Shown one piece after another: positions 18,701 through 27,722 of a stretch of 64,000 nucleotides of DNA (positions within the stretch are counted from its first letter, which is position 1; the number at the start of each line of letters is the position of its first letter). This stretch comes from Niastella vici (GTDB lineage Bacteria > Bacteroidota > Bacteroidia > Chitinophagales > Chitinophagaceae), in assembly GCF_002077945.1 (NCBI RefSeq), contig NZ_LVYD01000102.1:337998-401997 (forward strand), in the 5' to 3' direction. The position numbers were made by a program, and so were the translations under genes. Under the pieces are notes generated by a model. It had not been told where the DNA came from and did no database searches. It worked only from the letters and a program-made list of their open reading frames with translations.

Positions 18701-19836
18701 ACAGCCAGCGTATTTTTGAAAAATTTCAGCAGGCCGGCCATGGCAAACGGCAATCGGGTTTTGGTATCGGGTTATTCCTGGTGAAGCAATTTATTGAAAG
18801 CCACAAAGGCACCGTTGTTTGCAACAGCGTCATCAACGAAGGCACCTCCTTTACCATTACTTTATTCAAGGGCATCTCGCACCTGCCTTCCAACTACGAA
18901 TATGTAGCCACCGATACTACAGAAAAGAACAAGCTGTTGCAGGAGCTGGCTGCCGGCGTGGAGCAACAAACCGAAGAAGAAGCAGAAGAGGTGCCGGTAA
19001 AAAAAGACGGCAAACAGGCCGAAGAAGTGGTGACCCAAAAAAGATCGATCCTGCTTATTGACGATAACAAGGAGATCACCCATTACCTGCAACTGATCTT
19101 TGAGAACAATTACCTCATTTATTCGGCCGACAACGGCGACGACGGGTACAAGCTGGCCATGAAGCATGTTCCCGACCTGGTGATCAGCGACATCAACATG
19201 CAGGGCATGGATGGCGTTGAACTATGTACCAAATTGAAACAAAGCGAGCTGCTGGGCCATATTCCCGTTATTCTGTTGACCGGTTCTACCAACAACGATA
19301 TGAAATTGAAAGGTATTGAAGGCGGAGCCGACGATTACATCACCAAGCCTTTTGATAAAACCCTTTTGCAGGCCCGGGTAGAAACCATTTTGCGGAACCG
19401 GAACCTGTTGCAGCGCTTCTTCTTCGACAGTATTACGTTGAAAGAAACGGAAACAAAAGTGCCGGCCGAATTCCAGGAATTTTTGCGAAAATGCATTTCG
19501 GTGATCGAACAGAATATAGATACCGAAGACTTCACCATAAAGAAGTTCTCGAAAGCGATGGGCATGAGCCACCCGGCCTTATATAATAAGGTAAAGTCAA
19601 TTTCGGGGCAATCACTCAATGCGTTTATCCGCTCCATCCGGTTACGGCGGGCAGCCGTGCTGATGTTAACCGAGAACATGAACATCAGGCAGGCCGCCTT
19701 CCAGGTAGGCATCAATGACGTACGTTATTTCCGCGAACAGTTTGTGAAAGTTTTCCATATGACCCCGTCGGAATACATCAAGAAGTACCGGAATTCGTTT
19801 AATAGAGACCATAATGTGATAAAAAGTGACTTATGA
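15754..19836 (+). CDS. Hybrid two-component system regulator (sensor, kinase, receiver, AraC)
   Basis: This 1360-residue protein fuses a whole two-component pathway. It has a signal peptide (about 1-22), fourteen or so propeller repeats (about 25-690, with repeated WIGT/WVGT and G-L blade motifs), a Y_Y_Y domain (about 700-770) and a transmembrane helix (about 775-797). The kinase core has H831 in NISHEFRTPLSL and ATPase motifs LLTNAFKFTPENG and DTGCGI. The receiver has D1146 in LVISDINM, and an AraC HTH occupies about 1240-1345. Such proteins bind an oligosaccharide in the periplasm and activate nearby susCD genes. The start codon is preceded by a purine-rich AAAGGGGGGA, unusually Shine-Dalgarno-like here. 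A terminator follows at 19891. Confidence 0.95.
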   Translation: MCHKASRIFILLLLLTTRLLAENYPVKYLGIDQGLSNNVVITIYQDYKGFMWFGTYDGLNRYDGYGFRIFRNVIGDSTSLNNNTIYTIEGDKENNIWVGGLKGACVFDPATSSFSRLKFKPYNQYKGQYVQDNVHTIKALADGYMLIGSQQSGLLVFENKRTSGTQLPVLHDNMLDTRYDVTAVEPDAQHNTVWVFIQQVGLCKYDHSKRQLELVSTVIKQANCLKADKQGNLWLGNENGLYRYSISTNSVSANYLPYRSKIVNLYFDKQSVLWIGSDGDGLLQLPAGATQAKPFVSSTGRPLVNSNAVYSVYEDADGRKWIGTLRGGVNMIESRTSSFTHITYNTPDNDNPINNFILSFCEDEKNNLWIGTDGAGLRYWDRKKNSYTQYTNNSAGNNSISSNFITNIVKDYNNDIWVSTWLGAVNRFNKANGTFTRYDCYNPVTHEKENNVWLLYQDAQNRLWASATNEGSLYLFNRQSNQFDLFDNTINNLQCIAEDREGGFWGGNYSTLIQIDRTNKQHRQFNIGYTIRCIHEDKKQNFWVGTQEGGLLLFDRKTGKHKRFTTSDGLPGNTILRMLEDANGNLWLSTYNGLCRFNPQTKACRNFSHSDGLQSNQFSFNAALILSSGEFLFGGIKGFNIFYPDSIRDHKEQPALFLSGLKINNTPVEGNEQYVTARNLDRIDEVTIPFSQAVLSLDFLALEYSGADKINYAYYLQGWDKDWNYVDRIRTANYSRLQEGKYLFKVKIMNPDGTWGPETKLLQIIVLPPWYRTWWAYLFYIVCFGAIIYLYIRYTRTQERLKYEIKLAHVENEKEKELMERKLTFFTNISHEFRTPLSLIINPVREAINNDKNAPRNDLKTAYRNARRLLSLVDQLLLFRKADSGSDTCKISAIDIIQLCDEVYQCFVHQARTKNIDYQFTTTTPSLTIYADYEKIEIALFNLLTNAFKFTPENGAITFSVRETDNTVELDIRDTGCGIEAADSQRIFEKFQQAGHGKRQSGFGIGLFLVKQFIESHKGTVVCNSVINEGTSFTITLFKGISHLPSNYEYVATDTTEKNKLLQELAAGVEQQTEEEAEEVPVKKDGKQAEEVVTQKRSILLIDDNKEITHYLQLIFENNYLIYSADNGDDGYKLAMKHVPDLVISDINMQGMDGVELCTKLKQSELLGHIPVILLTGSTNNDMKLKGIEGGADDYITKPFDKTLLQARVETILRNRNLLQRFFFDSITLKETETKVPAEFQEFLRKCISVIEQNIDTEDFTIKKFSKAMGMSHPALYNKVKSISGQSLNAFIRSIRLRRAAVLMLTENMNIRQAAFQVGINDVRYFREQFVKVFHMTPSEYIKKYRNSFNRDHNVIKSDL

Positions 19837-19850
19837 GGATTTAGGAATAT

Positions 19851-20000
19851 GAAGTAGGAAGTAAGAGGTAGGATGTAGGAAGATAATATTAAGGTGAGTT
19901 CGCTACTAATTGCGAAGCTCACCTTTTTGTTTTCCTGCAATTATTCAGGAGCCTTAAGTATGATTCTCTTCTTACTTCTTATTTCCTACATCCTACCTCA
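19851..20000. repeat. Palindromic 7-mer element, copy A
   Basis: The left arm (19851-19883) is a run of GAAGTAR-type 7-mers. The right arm (19967-20000) is the same kind of run in inverse orientation. The arms share GAGGTAGGATGTAGGAA when one is reverse-complemented. The loop carries the terminator of the hybrid regulator. Related elements lie at 28675, 45808, 40635 and 47899. Confidence 0.7.
19891..19926 (+). terminator. Intrinsic terminator after the hybrid regulator
   Basis: The arms AAGGTGAGTTCGC (19891-19903) and GCGAAGCTCACCTT pair with a single bulge around a short loop, followed by a T run. It lies 55 bp after the regulator stop and inside the palindromic element spanning 19851-20000. 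Confidence 0.8.
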
Positions 20001-20067
20001 AAAATCTTACTCTCTGAAAACTATCATTTACCACCTTCAGATTCACCCAAAAACAATCACTCTCCTG

Positions 20068-20138
20068 TAAATTACCCCCCTTCTTTTAGTGATTTACCCC
20101 CTGTTTGCCCCCCACATGCAGCCTACTTTGCATATGTA
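20068..20138 (+). promoter_or_regulatory. Candidate regulator half-sites and promoter of the first susCD operon
   Basis: Two direct repeats, TAAATTACCCCCC (20068-20080) and TGATTTACCCCCT (20090-20102), are spaced 22 bp, about two helical turns. They lie just upstream of TACTTTGC (20124-20131), a -7-like box one base shorter than TAnnTTTG. A further TGTTTGCCCCCCA follows at 20102. Direct repeats just upstream of the core promoter are expected for an AraC-domain hybrid regulator such as the one encoded just before. The leader to the SusC start is about 90 nt. Confidence 0.4.
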
Positions 20139-20223
20139 AACAGCCGATTACAAAAGAGAACACCTCAAATCGACCGGTGACGGCTGCGGAAGATTATTTT
20201 TTTAACCTAACGAGCTTGTTCGT

Positions 20224-23200
20224 ATGAGACAATTGCAACTGACAAACAGGGCAGTCTGTAAACCCTTTTACAGGTTCGCCCCACAGCTTCTTCTCCTTGG
20301 TTTCTTACATCTTATTACATTATCGCTTTTTGCCCAAACAACCGTTAAGGGCAGAGTGACATCGCCGGAAGGGCCTTTACCCGGTGTTACTGTGACAGTT
20401 AAAGGGACCCAAAGCTCCACCATTACAGATGCGAATGGAAAATTCGCCATTCAGGCGCCGGAAAAGTCAACCCTGGTATTTACCCATGTAAACTTCACCA
20501 CCCAGGAAATGGCGGCCGGAAGCGACATGGAGATCACCTTATTAACTTCCAAGTTGGTCGACATGTCGGAAGTAGTGGTGGTAGGTTATAACACCCAAAA
20601 GAAGGCTACCCTCACCGGTTCTATTTCTGTAGTGAAAGGCAGCGACATTGTGAAAAGTCCGAACGTGAATGTTTCCAACTCACTGGCCGGCCGTTTTTCA
20701 GGGGTTATGATCAACAACCGCAGTGGTGAACCTGGTTATGATGGTTCATCAATAAGAATTCGCGGTTTGGCTACCATGGGGAGCAATGATGTTTTAATTG
20801 TGGTGGATGGCGTACCCGGACAGATCGGCGGGTTGGAAAGATTGAACCCGATGGATATTGATAATATTTCGGTATTAAAAGATGCATCGGCCGCCATTTA
20901 CGGAAGCCGCGCGGCCAACGGCGTTATCCTGGTAACTACCAAACGGGGTAAAGTAGGAAAAACGACGCTGTCGTTAAGCTATGATCATGGCTTCTCCTCA
21001 CCCACCCGGTTGCCAAAGATGGCTAATGCATCAACCTATGCCACCATCACCAATGAAATTGCTTATTACAATAACCCCTCGGGCGGTATGAACCAGCAAT
21101 ATTCCGCTGCGGAGATCCAGAAATTTGCCGATGGTTCCGATCCGCTGAACTATCCCAATACCAACTGGGCAAAGGCAACACTGAAAAATTCAGTAGGCCA
21201 GGATAATGCAAATATTGGCATCGCGGGTGGTTCAGACAATATAAGATACTACCTGGGTGCCGGCATGGTGAGCCAGGATGGCTTGTATAAGAACGGCGCT
21301 ACCAAATACAAACAATACAACTTCAGGGCCAACATAGATGCGAATATCAACAAAGACTGGAAAGTGAGCACCTCTTTATCGGGCCGTGAAGAAGACCGGC
21401 AATACCCTACTACAGGCGCAGGCACTATTTTCCGCTCTATTTACCGGGCGTATCCAACCATTCCGGCCTTCTATCCCAATGGGCTGCCTTCAAACGGTAT
21501 CGAAGGCATGAACCCGGCCATGATGGCAACCAGCATCGGCGGCCTAAACAAAAATCCCACACAGGTATTCAATGGTATTCTGAAAAGTACGTACAACATT
21601 TCGGTGGTACCCGGGCTATCGGCAGAAGGCTGGTTTGCTGTTGATAAATCATGGAGTTTCGGTAAGACCTTCTCTACCCCTTACGTATTATACTCGTACG
21701 ACAAAACCGCCAATACGTACAATCCACGGATAGTAGGTGGCAACAACAATGCCGCTTCATTGAACGAAAGCCAGGCAAACCAGTCGCAGCTTACCTCACA
21801 CATCCGCATGAATTACGTGAACAGCTTTGGCAAACATAACATCAATTCATTTGTGGGTTATGAGCAAAGCGAATTGCGCACAGAAACGTTTGGTGCTTCC
21901 CGTATAAATTACCCAACTACGCAAACACCCGAATTATCACAGGGCGGAACCGCAGCCACTGACCGGGATAATACTGGCGGCAGCTATCATTTCACCCGTA
22001 AAAGTTATTTGGGAAAAGTTTCGTATAACTATGATGAAAAATACCTGTTCGATGCACAGATGCGTATTGACGGGTCTACCACCTTCCCCCCCAGCAAACG
22101 CTACGGCTATTTTCCTTCATTTTCTGCCGGCTGGCGCATTTCGAACGAAGCGTTCATGCGGGATGTTACCTTCGTGAGCGATCTGAAACTGCGGGCATCC
22201 TGGGGTGAACTGGGTAACGATAATATTAACTCGTTCCAGTACTTCAACAACTATTCGTTCAACAGTCAGGTGGTATTGGGCTCTGGTATTGTACCGGGTA
22301 TAGACCTTACCAAAATTGCCAATAAGGAAGTTCACTGGGAAACAGCCCGTAAAACAGACATTGCGCTGGAAGGTATTATCATGAAAAACCTCTTTTTTGA
22401 GTTGATCTACTTCCGCCAGAAAAGAGCCAACATCCTTACCACCCGCAATGCATCGATCCCCAACGTAAGCGGTATTGTGAGCCAGTATGGCAGCGACCCG
22501 CTTGTGCCTGATGAAAATATTGGTAAAGTGAACAGCAATGGATATGAAGTAAGCCTGGGGTATTACAACAAAAACGGAAAATTCCATTATGGCGGCGGCG
22601 GTAATTTCACCTTTGCCCGAAGCAAGGTCATTTTCATGGATGAAGCACCGACCGTAATTGACTATCAAAGAAAAACCGGCAAACCTTTAGGTACGCAGCT
22701 GTTATATAATTCTATGGGTATCTTCCGTACTGCCGATGAAATTGCCAAATACCCGCACCTCAGCGGCGCTCAACCCGGCGATCTCATATTGCAGGATTAT
22801 AATAACGATGGCAAGATCACGGCCGATGATCAGGTACGCACCAAATATGGCAATATTCCCGAGATCACCTATGGCTTTATGTTGACCGCTGATTATAGTG
22901 CATGGGACATCTCCATTTTATTTGCCGGACAAGCACATGTAAGTCAGTTCGTATTACCCGAAGCCGGTACAGTGGGCAACTTCTACAGCAGCTGGGCCGA
23001 TAACCGCTGGAGCCCCACCAACCCCAACGGTAGTTACCCACGTGTTGAAACCAGAACTTCATCAGGTGTGAACGGTGGCAATAACCCAAGCACTTTCTGG
23101 CTGAACAATGCTTCTTTCCTGCGGTTGAAAAACGTGCAATTGGGCTATAATGTTACCAACCCCATATTGTCAAGAATGAAGCTGCAGTCAATGCGCGTAT

Positions 23201-23328
23201 ACGTGAGCGCATTCAACCTGTTCACCATTACGAAAGTGAAAGATTACGATCCGGAAGGCGACAATTACAGCGGACAGTTCTATCCACAACAACGGATCGT
23301 GAACGTAGGTATCGGATTAAGATTCTAA
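20224..23328 (+). CDS. SusC/RagA-family TonB-dependent outer membrane transporter
   Basis: This 1034-residue outer membrane transporter imports oligosaccharides bound by its SusD partner, using TonB energy. It has an N-terminal signal region ending LSLFAQ (about residue 38), a carboxypeptidase-regulatory-like domain (about 40-115, with GPLPGVTVTVKGT and TDANGKFAI) and a conserved plug start (VVVGYNTQKKATLTGSISVV). The plug signature SIRIRG and KDASAAIYGSRAANGVILVTTK follow, then a long 22-strand barrel ending with an aromatic-terminal strand (NVGIGLRF). The susD gene follows after 18 bp. Expression is probably controlled by the upstream hybrid regulator. Confidence 0.97.
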   Translation: MRQLQLTNRAVCKPFYRFAPQLLLLGFLHLITLSLFAQTTVKGRVTSPEGPLPGVTVTVKGTQSSTITDANGKFAIQAPEKSTLVFTHVNFTTQEMAAGSDMEITLLTSKLVDMSEVVVVGYNTQKKATLTGSISVVKGSDIVKSPNVNVSNSLAGRFSGVMINNRSGEPGYDGSSIRIRGLATMGSNDVLIVVDGVPGQIGGLERLNPMDIDNISVLKDASAAIYGSRAANGVILVTTKRGKVGKTTLSLSYDHGFSSPTRLPKMANASTYATITNEIAYYNNPSGGMNQQYSAAEIQKFADGSDPLNYPNTNWAKATLKNSVGQDNANIGIAGGSDNIRYYLGAGMVSQDGLYKNGATKYKQYNFRANIDANINKDWKVSTSLSGREEDRQYPTTGAGTIFRSIYRAYPTIPAFYPNGLPSNGIEGMNPAMMATSIGGLNKNPTQVFNGILKSTYNISVVPGLSAEGWFAVDKSWSFGKTFSTPYVLYSYDKTANTYNPRIVGGNNNAASLNESQANQSQLTSHIRMNYVNSFGKHNINSFVGYEQSELRTETFGASRINYPTTQTPELSQGGTAATDRDNTGGSYHFTRKSYLGKVSYNYDEKYLFDAQMRIDGSTTFPPSKRYGYFPSFSAGWRISNEAFMRDVTFVSDLKLRASWGELGNDNINSFQYFNNYSFNSQVVLGSGIVPGIDLTKIANKEVHWETARKTDIALEGIIMKNLFFELIYFRQKRANILTTRNASIPNVSGIVSQYGSDPLVPDENIGKVNSNGYEVSLGYYNKNGKFHYGGGGNFTFARSKVIFMDEAPTVIDYQRKTGKPLGTQLLYNSMGIFRTADEIAKYPHLSGAQPGDLILQDYNNDGKITADDQVRTKYGNIPEITYGFMLTADYSAWDISILFAGQAHVSQFVLPEAGTVGNFYSSWADNRWSPTNPNGSYPRVETRTSSGVNGGNNPSTFWLNNASFLRLKNVQLGYNVTNPILSRMKLQSMRVYVSAFNLFTITKVKDYDPEGDNYSGQFYPQQRIVNVGIGLRF

Positions 23329-23346
23329 ACATTCAATTGCCATTAC

Positions 23347-25044
23347 ATGAAAACAACATTGTTTCGAAATATAATATACACAGCTGTTATTGCAACAGCG
23401 ATCACCTCGTGCAAGAAAGATTTCCTGACTGTTCAGCCCACTGACCGCGTTGCATCAGACGCCATCCTGGCCGACTCGGGATTGTTTGAAGATTACGTAT
23501 ACGCCCGGTATGTAGGTATTCGCTTACAGGATAAAGAAGGCGACGGCACCAACCCCGGTTTTGGCCGTGGGTTCGAATATGCCATGTGGAGCTCACTCAC
23601 CGATGAGTCGATCTATAACAATAATGATAACACCTGGCTGGTACAACAAGGTTTGCTGGCGCCCGAAAATACCGGTATTGCCGGAACCATTTGGGGCCGC
23701 AGCTATCGCGGCATTCGCGATTGTAACTTCGCCATCGGCAATATTGCCAAAGTAACCATGAGCGATGCGCATAAAAGCAGATTGCTGGGTGAGCTGAAAT
23801 TCATCAGGGCATTCCGCTACCACGACATCATCAGGAATTATGGCGGCGCTATATTGATGGGCGATACCGTTTATACCCTGAACGACAACCTGCAAAATGA
23901 TGCGTTGTTCAAAAGAGCTTCGATCAAAGAATCTATCGACTATGCCGTAGCGCAACTCGATGATGCAGCTGCTTTGTTGCCGGTTAATAATGATGGAACC
24001 TGGTTACTGGGCCGGGCCACCAAAGGCGCAGCGCTGGCTTTGAAGTCAAGACTGTTGTTATATGCAGCCAGCCCATTGTATAACGCAGGCACCTGGCAGG
24101 CAGCAGCAACCGCAGCCCAGGCCGTTATCAGCCTGAACAAATACGGTATTTATACCGGCGGCTATGGCAACCTGTTCCTCATAAATGACAACAACGAGGT
24201 CATTTTTGAAAGACTGTACACCAAGAACGCCAACCATACCCACCTCGAAATAGCAAATGGTCCTAACAGTTATGGCGGCTGGGGTGGCAACCTGCCTCTG
24301 CAGAACCTGGTTGATGATTATGAAATGGACAACGGTAAACCCATTACCGATGGTACTTCGGGTTACAATGCACAAAACCCCTACGTTAACCGGGACCCAC
24401 GCTTTTATGCAACCATATTATACAATGGCGCCACTTACCGCGGCAGCACCATTGACACCTATACGCCCGGTGGTAAAGACAGCAAGGATGGTCCTGATAA
24501 CTGGAACACCTCAAAGACCGGTTATTACCTGAAGAAATTTATGAACGATGCCTATCCGCTGCAAAACCCCTGGGGCAATGCAGGCTTTCAGCCCTGGATC
24601 TACATCCGCTACGCTGAAGTATTGTTGAACTTTGCCGAAGCTTCCAACGAAGCATATGGCCCCGATGTAGTACCTTCCGGTTCAACCTTATCGGCCCGCG
24701 CAGCTGTTAACCTGGTAAGGCAAAGAACGGGTGTGAACATGCCAGCGCTGGCAGCCGGTATGTCGCAGTCGGCCATGCGCGACGCTATCCGGTACGAACG
24801 CCGGGTTGAGCTGGCCTTTGAAGAACACCGGTTCTATGATGTAAGAAGATGGAAGATCGCCGACGTAACAGAAAACAAACCCGCAGGTGGTATCACCATC
24901 GGTAAAAGCGGCAGCACGTTTACGTATACAACCAAGGTGGCACTCGATGGCCGTAAGTTCGAGACCAAACATTACTGGCTGCCGATCCCCCGTGCAGAGA
25001 TCCAGGCCAGCAATAACAAGATCACACAAAACACTGGATACTAA
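23347..25044 (+). CDS. SusD/RagB-family glycan-binding lipoprotein
   Basis: This 565-residue surface lipoprotein has an SPII signal ending ITSCKKDFL. It shows the SusD-typical early motif FLTVQPTDRV, tetratricopeptide-like helices (GELKFIRAFRYHDIIRNYG), and the C-terminal signature RDAIRYERRVELAFEEHRFYDVRRWK followed by YWLPIPRAEIQASN. It caps the SusC channel and captures glycan. It lies 18 bp behind susC, in the same operon, and a hairpin follows at 25082. Confidence 0.96.
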   Translation: MKTTLFRNIIYTAVIATAITSCKKDFLTVQPTDRVASDAILADSGLFEDYVYARYVGIRLQDKEGDGTNPGFGRGFEYAMWSSLTDESIYNNNDNTWLVQQGLLAPENTGIAGTIWGRSYRGIRDCNFAIGNIAKVTMSDAHKSRLLGELKFIRAFRYHDIIRNYGGAILMGDTVYTLNDNLQNDALFKRASIKESIDYAVAQLDDAAALLPVNNDGTWLLGRATKGAALALKSRLLLYAASPLYNAGTWQAAATAAQAVISLNKYGIYTGGYGNLFLINDNNEVIFERLYTKNANHTHLEIANGPNSYGGWGGNLPLQNLVDDYEMDNGKPITDGTSGYNAQNPYVNRDPRFYATILYNGATYRGSTIDTYTPGGKDSKDGPDNWNTSKTGYYLKKFMNDAYPLQNPWGNAGFQPWIYIRYAEVLLNFAEASNEAYGPDVVPSGSTLSARAAVNLVRQRTGVNMPALAAGMSQSAMRDAIRYERRVELAFEEHRFYDVRRWKIADVTENKPAGGITIGKSGSTFTYTTKVALDGRKFETKHYWLPIPRAEIQASNNKITQNTGY

Positions 25045-25081
25045 TATTACAGCAGAACGCATTTCCTGTATGTAAAACCCG

Positions 25082-25111
25082 GAAAGAGGCTGTTGCCATA
25101 CAGCCTCTTTC
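25082..25111 (+). terminator. Hairpin after susD, probable terminator or attenuator
   Basis: The arms GAAAGAGGCTGT (25082-25093) and ACAGCCTCTTTC (25100-25111) are perfectly complementary around a 6-base loop. The following sequence (ATTTAGG) has only a weak T run. It may reduce rather than stop transcription into the GH2 gene 42 bp downstream. Confidence 0.65.
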
Positions 25112-25152
25112 ATTTAGGGCCCTGAGCCTGTAAAATCTTAACATTTGAGGAT

Positions 25153-27609
25153 ATGATCTGGATTCGAAATTATTTTAAGTTGTTGTGCCTGCTATTGCCG
25201 GTTTTTGGCATTGCCCAGGAAACCAGGCAGCAACAATTGTTCAATGCAGACTGGAAATTTCATAAAGGCGAAGTGGCCGGTGCAGAAAAGACCGCTTTTA
25301 ATGATGCCAGCTGGCGCACACTGAACCTGCCACACGACTGGAGCATTGAAGGTCCCTTCAGCAATGAATGGGCAAGCGGTACCGGTTACCTGCCGGGCGG
25401 CATTGGCTGGTATCGTAAAACATTTACCCTTCCTGCCAACTATGCCGGCAAACAGGTATACGTTTATTTCGATGGCGTATACAAGAACAGTGAAGTATTT
25501 ATCAATGGCCATTCCGTTGGCAAACGGCCCAATGGTTTCATTCCTTTTCAGTATGAGCTTACAAAGTTTTTGCAGCCGGGCAACAACACGATTGCCGTAA
25601 AAGTCGACCACACCACTTTTGCCGATTCAAGATGGTATACCGGTTCGGGCATTTATCGCAACGTATACCTGATAGCCGCCAACCCGGTGCATATTGCCCA
25701 GTGGGGCGTAGCATTCAGCACCCCGGATGTTTCGGCAACCAGCGCTACTGCCAATATTAAAGTGACCGTGGCGAATAGCGCAAAAGCTAACAAGCCAGTA
25801 ACCGTGCAATGTACGTTATTAGATAAAGAAGGCAGATCAGTTGCCACTGCACAGAAAAATATTACAGTTGGAACCGGCAAGCCTACCCAGGCCGATTGCT
25901 CCTTTACGGTTGCCAACCCGGCCTTATGGTCAATTGACAATCCCAATTTGTATACCTTACAGGTAACGGTGACCGAAAGCGGTAAAAAAACAGATGAATG
26001 GACCGATAAGGTAGGCATTCGTTCTATCCGCTACGATGCCAACAAAGGATTTTTCCTCAATGAAGTAAGCACCAAATTACTCGGTGTTTGTATACACGAC
26101 GATGCCGGTGTGCTGGGCGTAGCCGTTCCACAGGAAGTGTGGGTCCGGCGGTTCCGTACCCTGAAAGCAGCCGGTTGTAATGCAATCAGGCTGAGCCATA
26201 ACCCGCACGCCGACTATTTGTACAAATTGTGCGATGAAATGGGTTTTGTGGTGATGGACGAAGCGTTTGACGAATGGGAAGTGGGCAAGAACAAATGGAT
26301 CAAAGGCTGGAACAACGGCAAACCGGGCAACGATGGGTATCATACCTATTTTGCAGAATGGAGCGACAAAGACCTGCGCGATATGATCCTGCGCAACCGC
26401 AACCATCCTTCCATCATTATGTGGAGCATTGGCAATGAGATCGATTATCCCAATGACCCGTATACCCATGAGATCCTGAACACCGGCAACAATCCGCAGA
26501 TCTATGGAAGAGGATACGATTCCTCCCATCCGGCGGCTGCCCGTTTAGGTGAAATTTCCAAACGCCTGGTACAGATTGCCAAACAATATGATACCACCCG
26601 CCCCATCACGGCCGCACTGGCCGGTGTGGTAATGTCGAACACCACCAGCTATCCCGGTAACCTCGATATTGTGGGGTATAATTACCAGGAATACCGCTAT
26701 GAAGAAGACCACCAGCAATATCCCAACCGCGTAATATACGACAGTGAGAATGGCATGCGCCTCAGCGCCTGGAATGCCGTTGGCAACAATCCATACATTG
26801 CCGGACAATTCCTGTGGACGGGTATTGATTACCTCGGTGAAGCAGGCAACTGGCCCAACCGCAGCAACACCGCCGGTTTACTCGACCTCGGTGGTTTTGT
26901 AAAACCCGAATATTATTTCCGTCAAAGCATCTGGACGTCGAAACCCATGATCTATATGGGAACAGCGCCTATTCCGAAAACGGAAGACAATGGCATCTGG
27001 AGCCACAAACCAGCCGCGCCCAAATGGACGGGTACCGATGGCGATTCCATTCGGGTGAACTGTTTCACCAATTGCTCAGCAGCCGAGCTGTTCCTGAACG
27101 GGCAATCATTAGGCAAAAGATCAATGGCCGATGCAAAGAACCGCATCTTATGGTGGAACACGGTTTACCATCCCGGTGAGTTGGTGGTGAAAGGATACAA
27201 CGCGGGTAAGGAAGTAGCGCAATATACCCTGAACACAACGGGCAAGGTAACAGCCATTGTAGCTACGCCATATAAAGATCCGTTGATAGATGCATCAACC
27301 GGTTTAAAACAAATTGAAGTTACCTTCACCGATGACAAGGGACGGCGGGTATACGATGCAGAAAATCCTGTTACCGTAAGTATCACCGGTGGCGCTACCC
27401 TGCTGGGTATTGAGAACGGCGATGCCAATGATACCGGCGATTATCATGCCGCTACCCGGAAGGCAAAGAACGGCGTACTGATCGTATATGTGCAACCAAA
27501 TGCAAAAAACGAAGGGTATTCTATAAAGATCGAATCACCCGGTATGCAACCGGCATATCTCAAAACTTTCAGGGAAGATAGTGAAGTGATAAAAAAATTA
27601 TCGCGTTAA
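25153..27609 (+). CDS. GH2 beta-galactosidase-like glycoside hydrolase
   Basis: This exported enzyme of 818 residues has a signal peptide (about 1-21, ending GIAQ). The jelly-roll domain (about 25-200) contains LPHDWSIEGPF and WYRKTF, the immunoglobulin-like domain spans about 205-310, and a TIM barrel starts near 315 with HDDAGVLG. The acid/base is E429 in SIGNEIDY, and the likely nucleophile is E532 in DSENGMRLSAW. Extra C-terminal beta domains follow, including DUF4982-like and a domain with DDKGRRVYDAENP. It probably acts on beta-galactan or related side chains together with the GH51 enzyme. Substrate is inferred from the locus. A strong bidirectional terminator follows. Confidence 0.92.
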   Translation: MIWIRNYFKLLCLLLPVFGIAQETRQQQLFNADWKFHKGEVAGAEKTAFNDASWRTLNLPHDWSIEGPFSNEWASGTGYLPGGIGWYRKTFTLPANYAGKQVYVYFDGVYKNSEVFINGHSVGKRPNGFIPFQYELTKFLQPGNNTIAVKVDHTTFADSRWYTGSGIYRNVYLIAANPVHIAQWGVAFSTPDVSATSATANIKVTVANSAKANKPVTVQCTLLDKEGRSVATAQKNITVGTGKPTQADCSFTVANPALWSIDNPNLYTLQVTVTESGKKTDEWTDKVGIRSIRYDANKGFFLNEVSTKLLGVCIHDDAGVLGVAVPQEVWVRRFRTLKAAGCNAIRLSHNPHADYLYKLCDEMGFVVMDEAFDEWEVGKNKWIKGWNNGKPGNDGYHTYFAEWSDKDLRDMILRNRNHPSIIMWSIGNEIDYPNDPYTHEILNTGNNPQIYGRGYDSSHPAAARLGEISKRLVQIAKQYDTTRPITAALAGVVMSNTTSYPGNLDIVGYNYQEYRYEEDHQQYPNRVIYDSENGMRLSAWNAVGNNPYIAGQFLWTGIDYLGEAGNWPNRSNTAGLLDLGGFVKPEYYFRQSIWTSKPMIYMGTAPIPKTEDNGIWSHKPAAPKWTGTDGDSIRVNCFTNCSAAELFLNGQSLGKRSMADAKNRILWWNTVYHPGELVVKGYNAGKEVAQYTLNTTGKVTAIVATPYKDPLIDASTGLKQIEVTFTDDKGRRVYDAENPVTVSITGGATLLGIENGDANDTGDYHAATRKAKNGVLIVYVQPNAKNEGYSIKIESPGMQPAYLKTFREDSEVIKKLSR

Positions 27610-27637
27610 AAATAGTGAGTTCATCCTCTCTTGAACA

Positions 27638-27689
27638 CACCTTCAAAAAAAGGCCCCGGTAGTAATGCCGGGGCTCTTTTTTGAAGGTG
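27638..27689. terminator. Long bidirectional intrinsic terminator
   Basis: Arms at 27638-27659 and 27668-27689 pair in 20 of 22 positions, with GGCCCCGG/CCGGGGCT at the top and A/T runs at the base. It sits between the convergent GH2 and metallo-beta-lactamase genes and has T runs on both strands. Confidence 0.9.
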
Positions 27690-27722
27690 GGCCGTTCGCC
27701 AGCTGGCGCACGACTCACCCTA

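Noticed and set aside
19725..19940. Minus-strand frame over the 3' end of the hybrid regulator
   Set aside because: It covers the AraC domain antisense and the terminator; no support.
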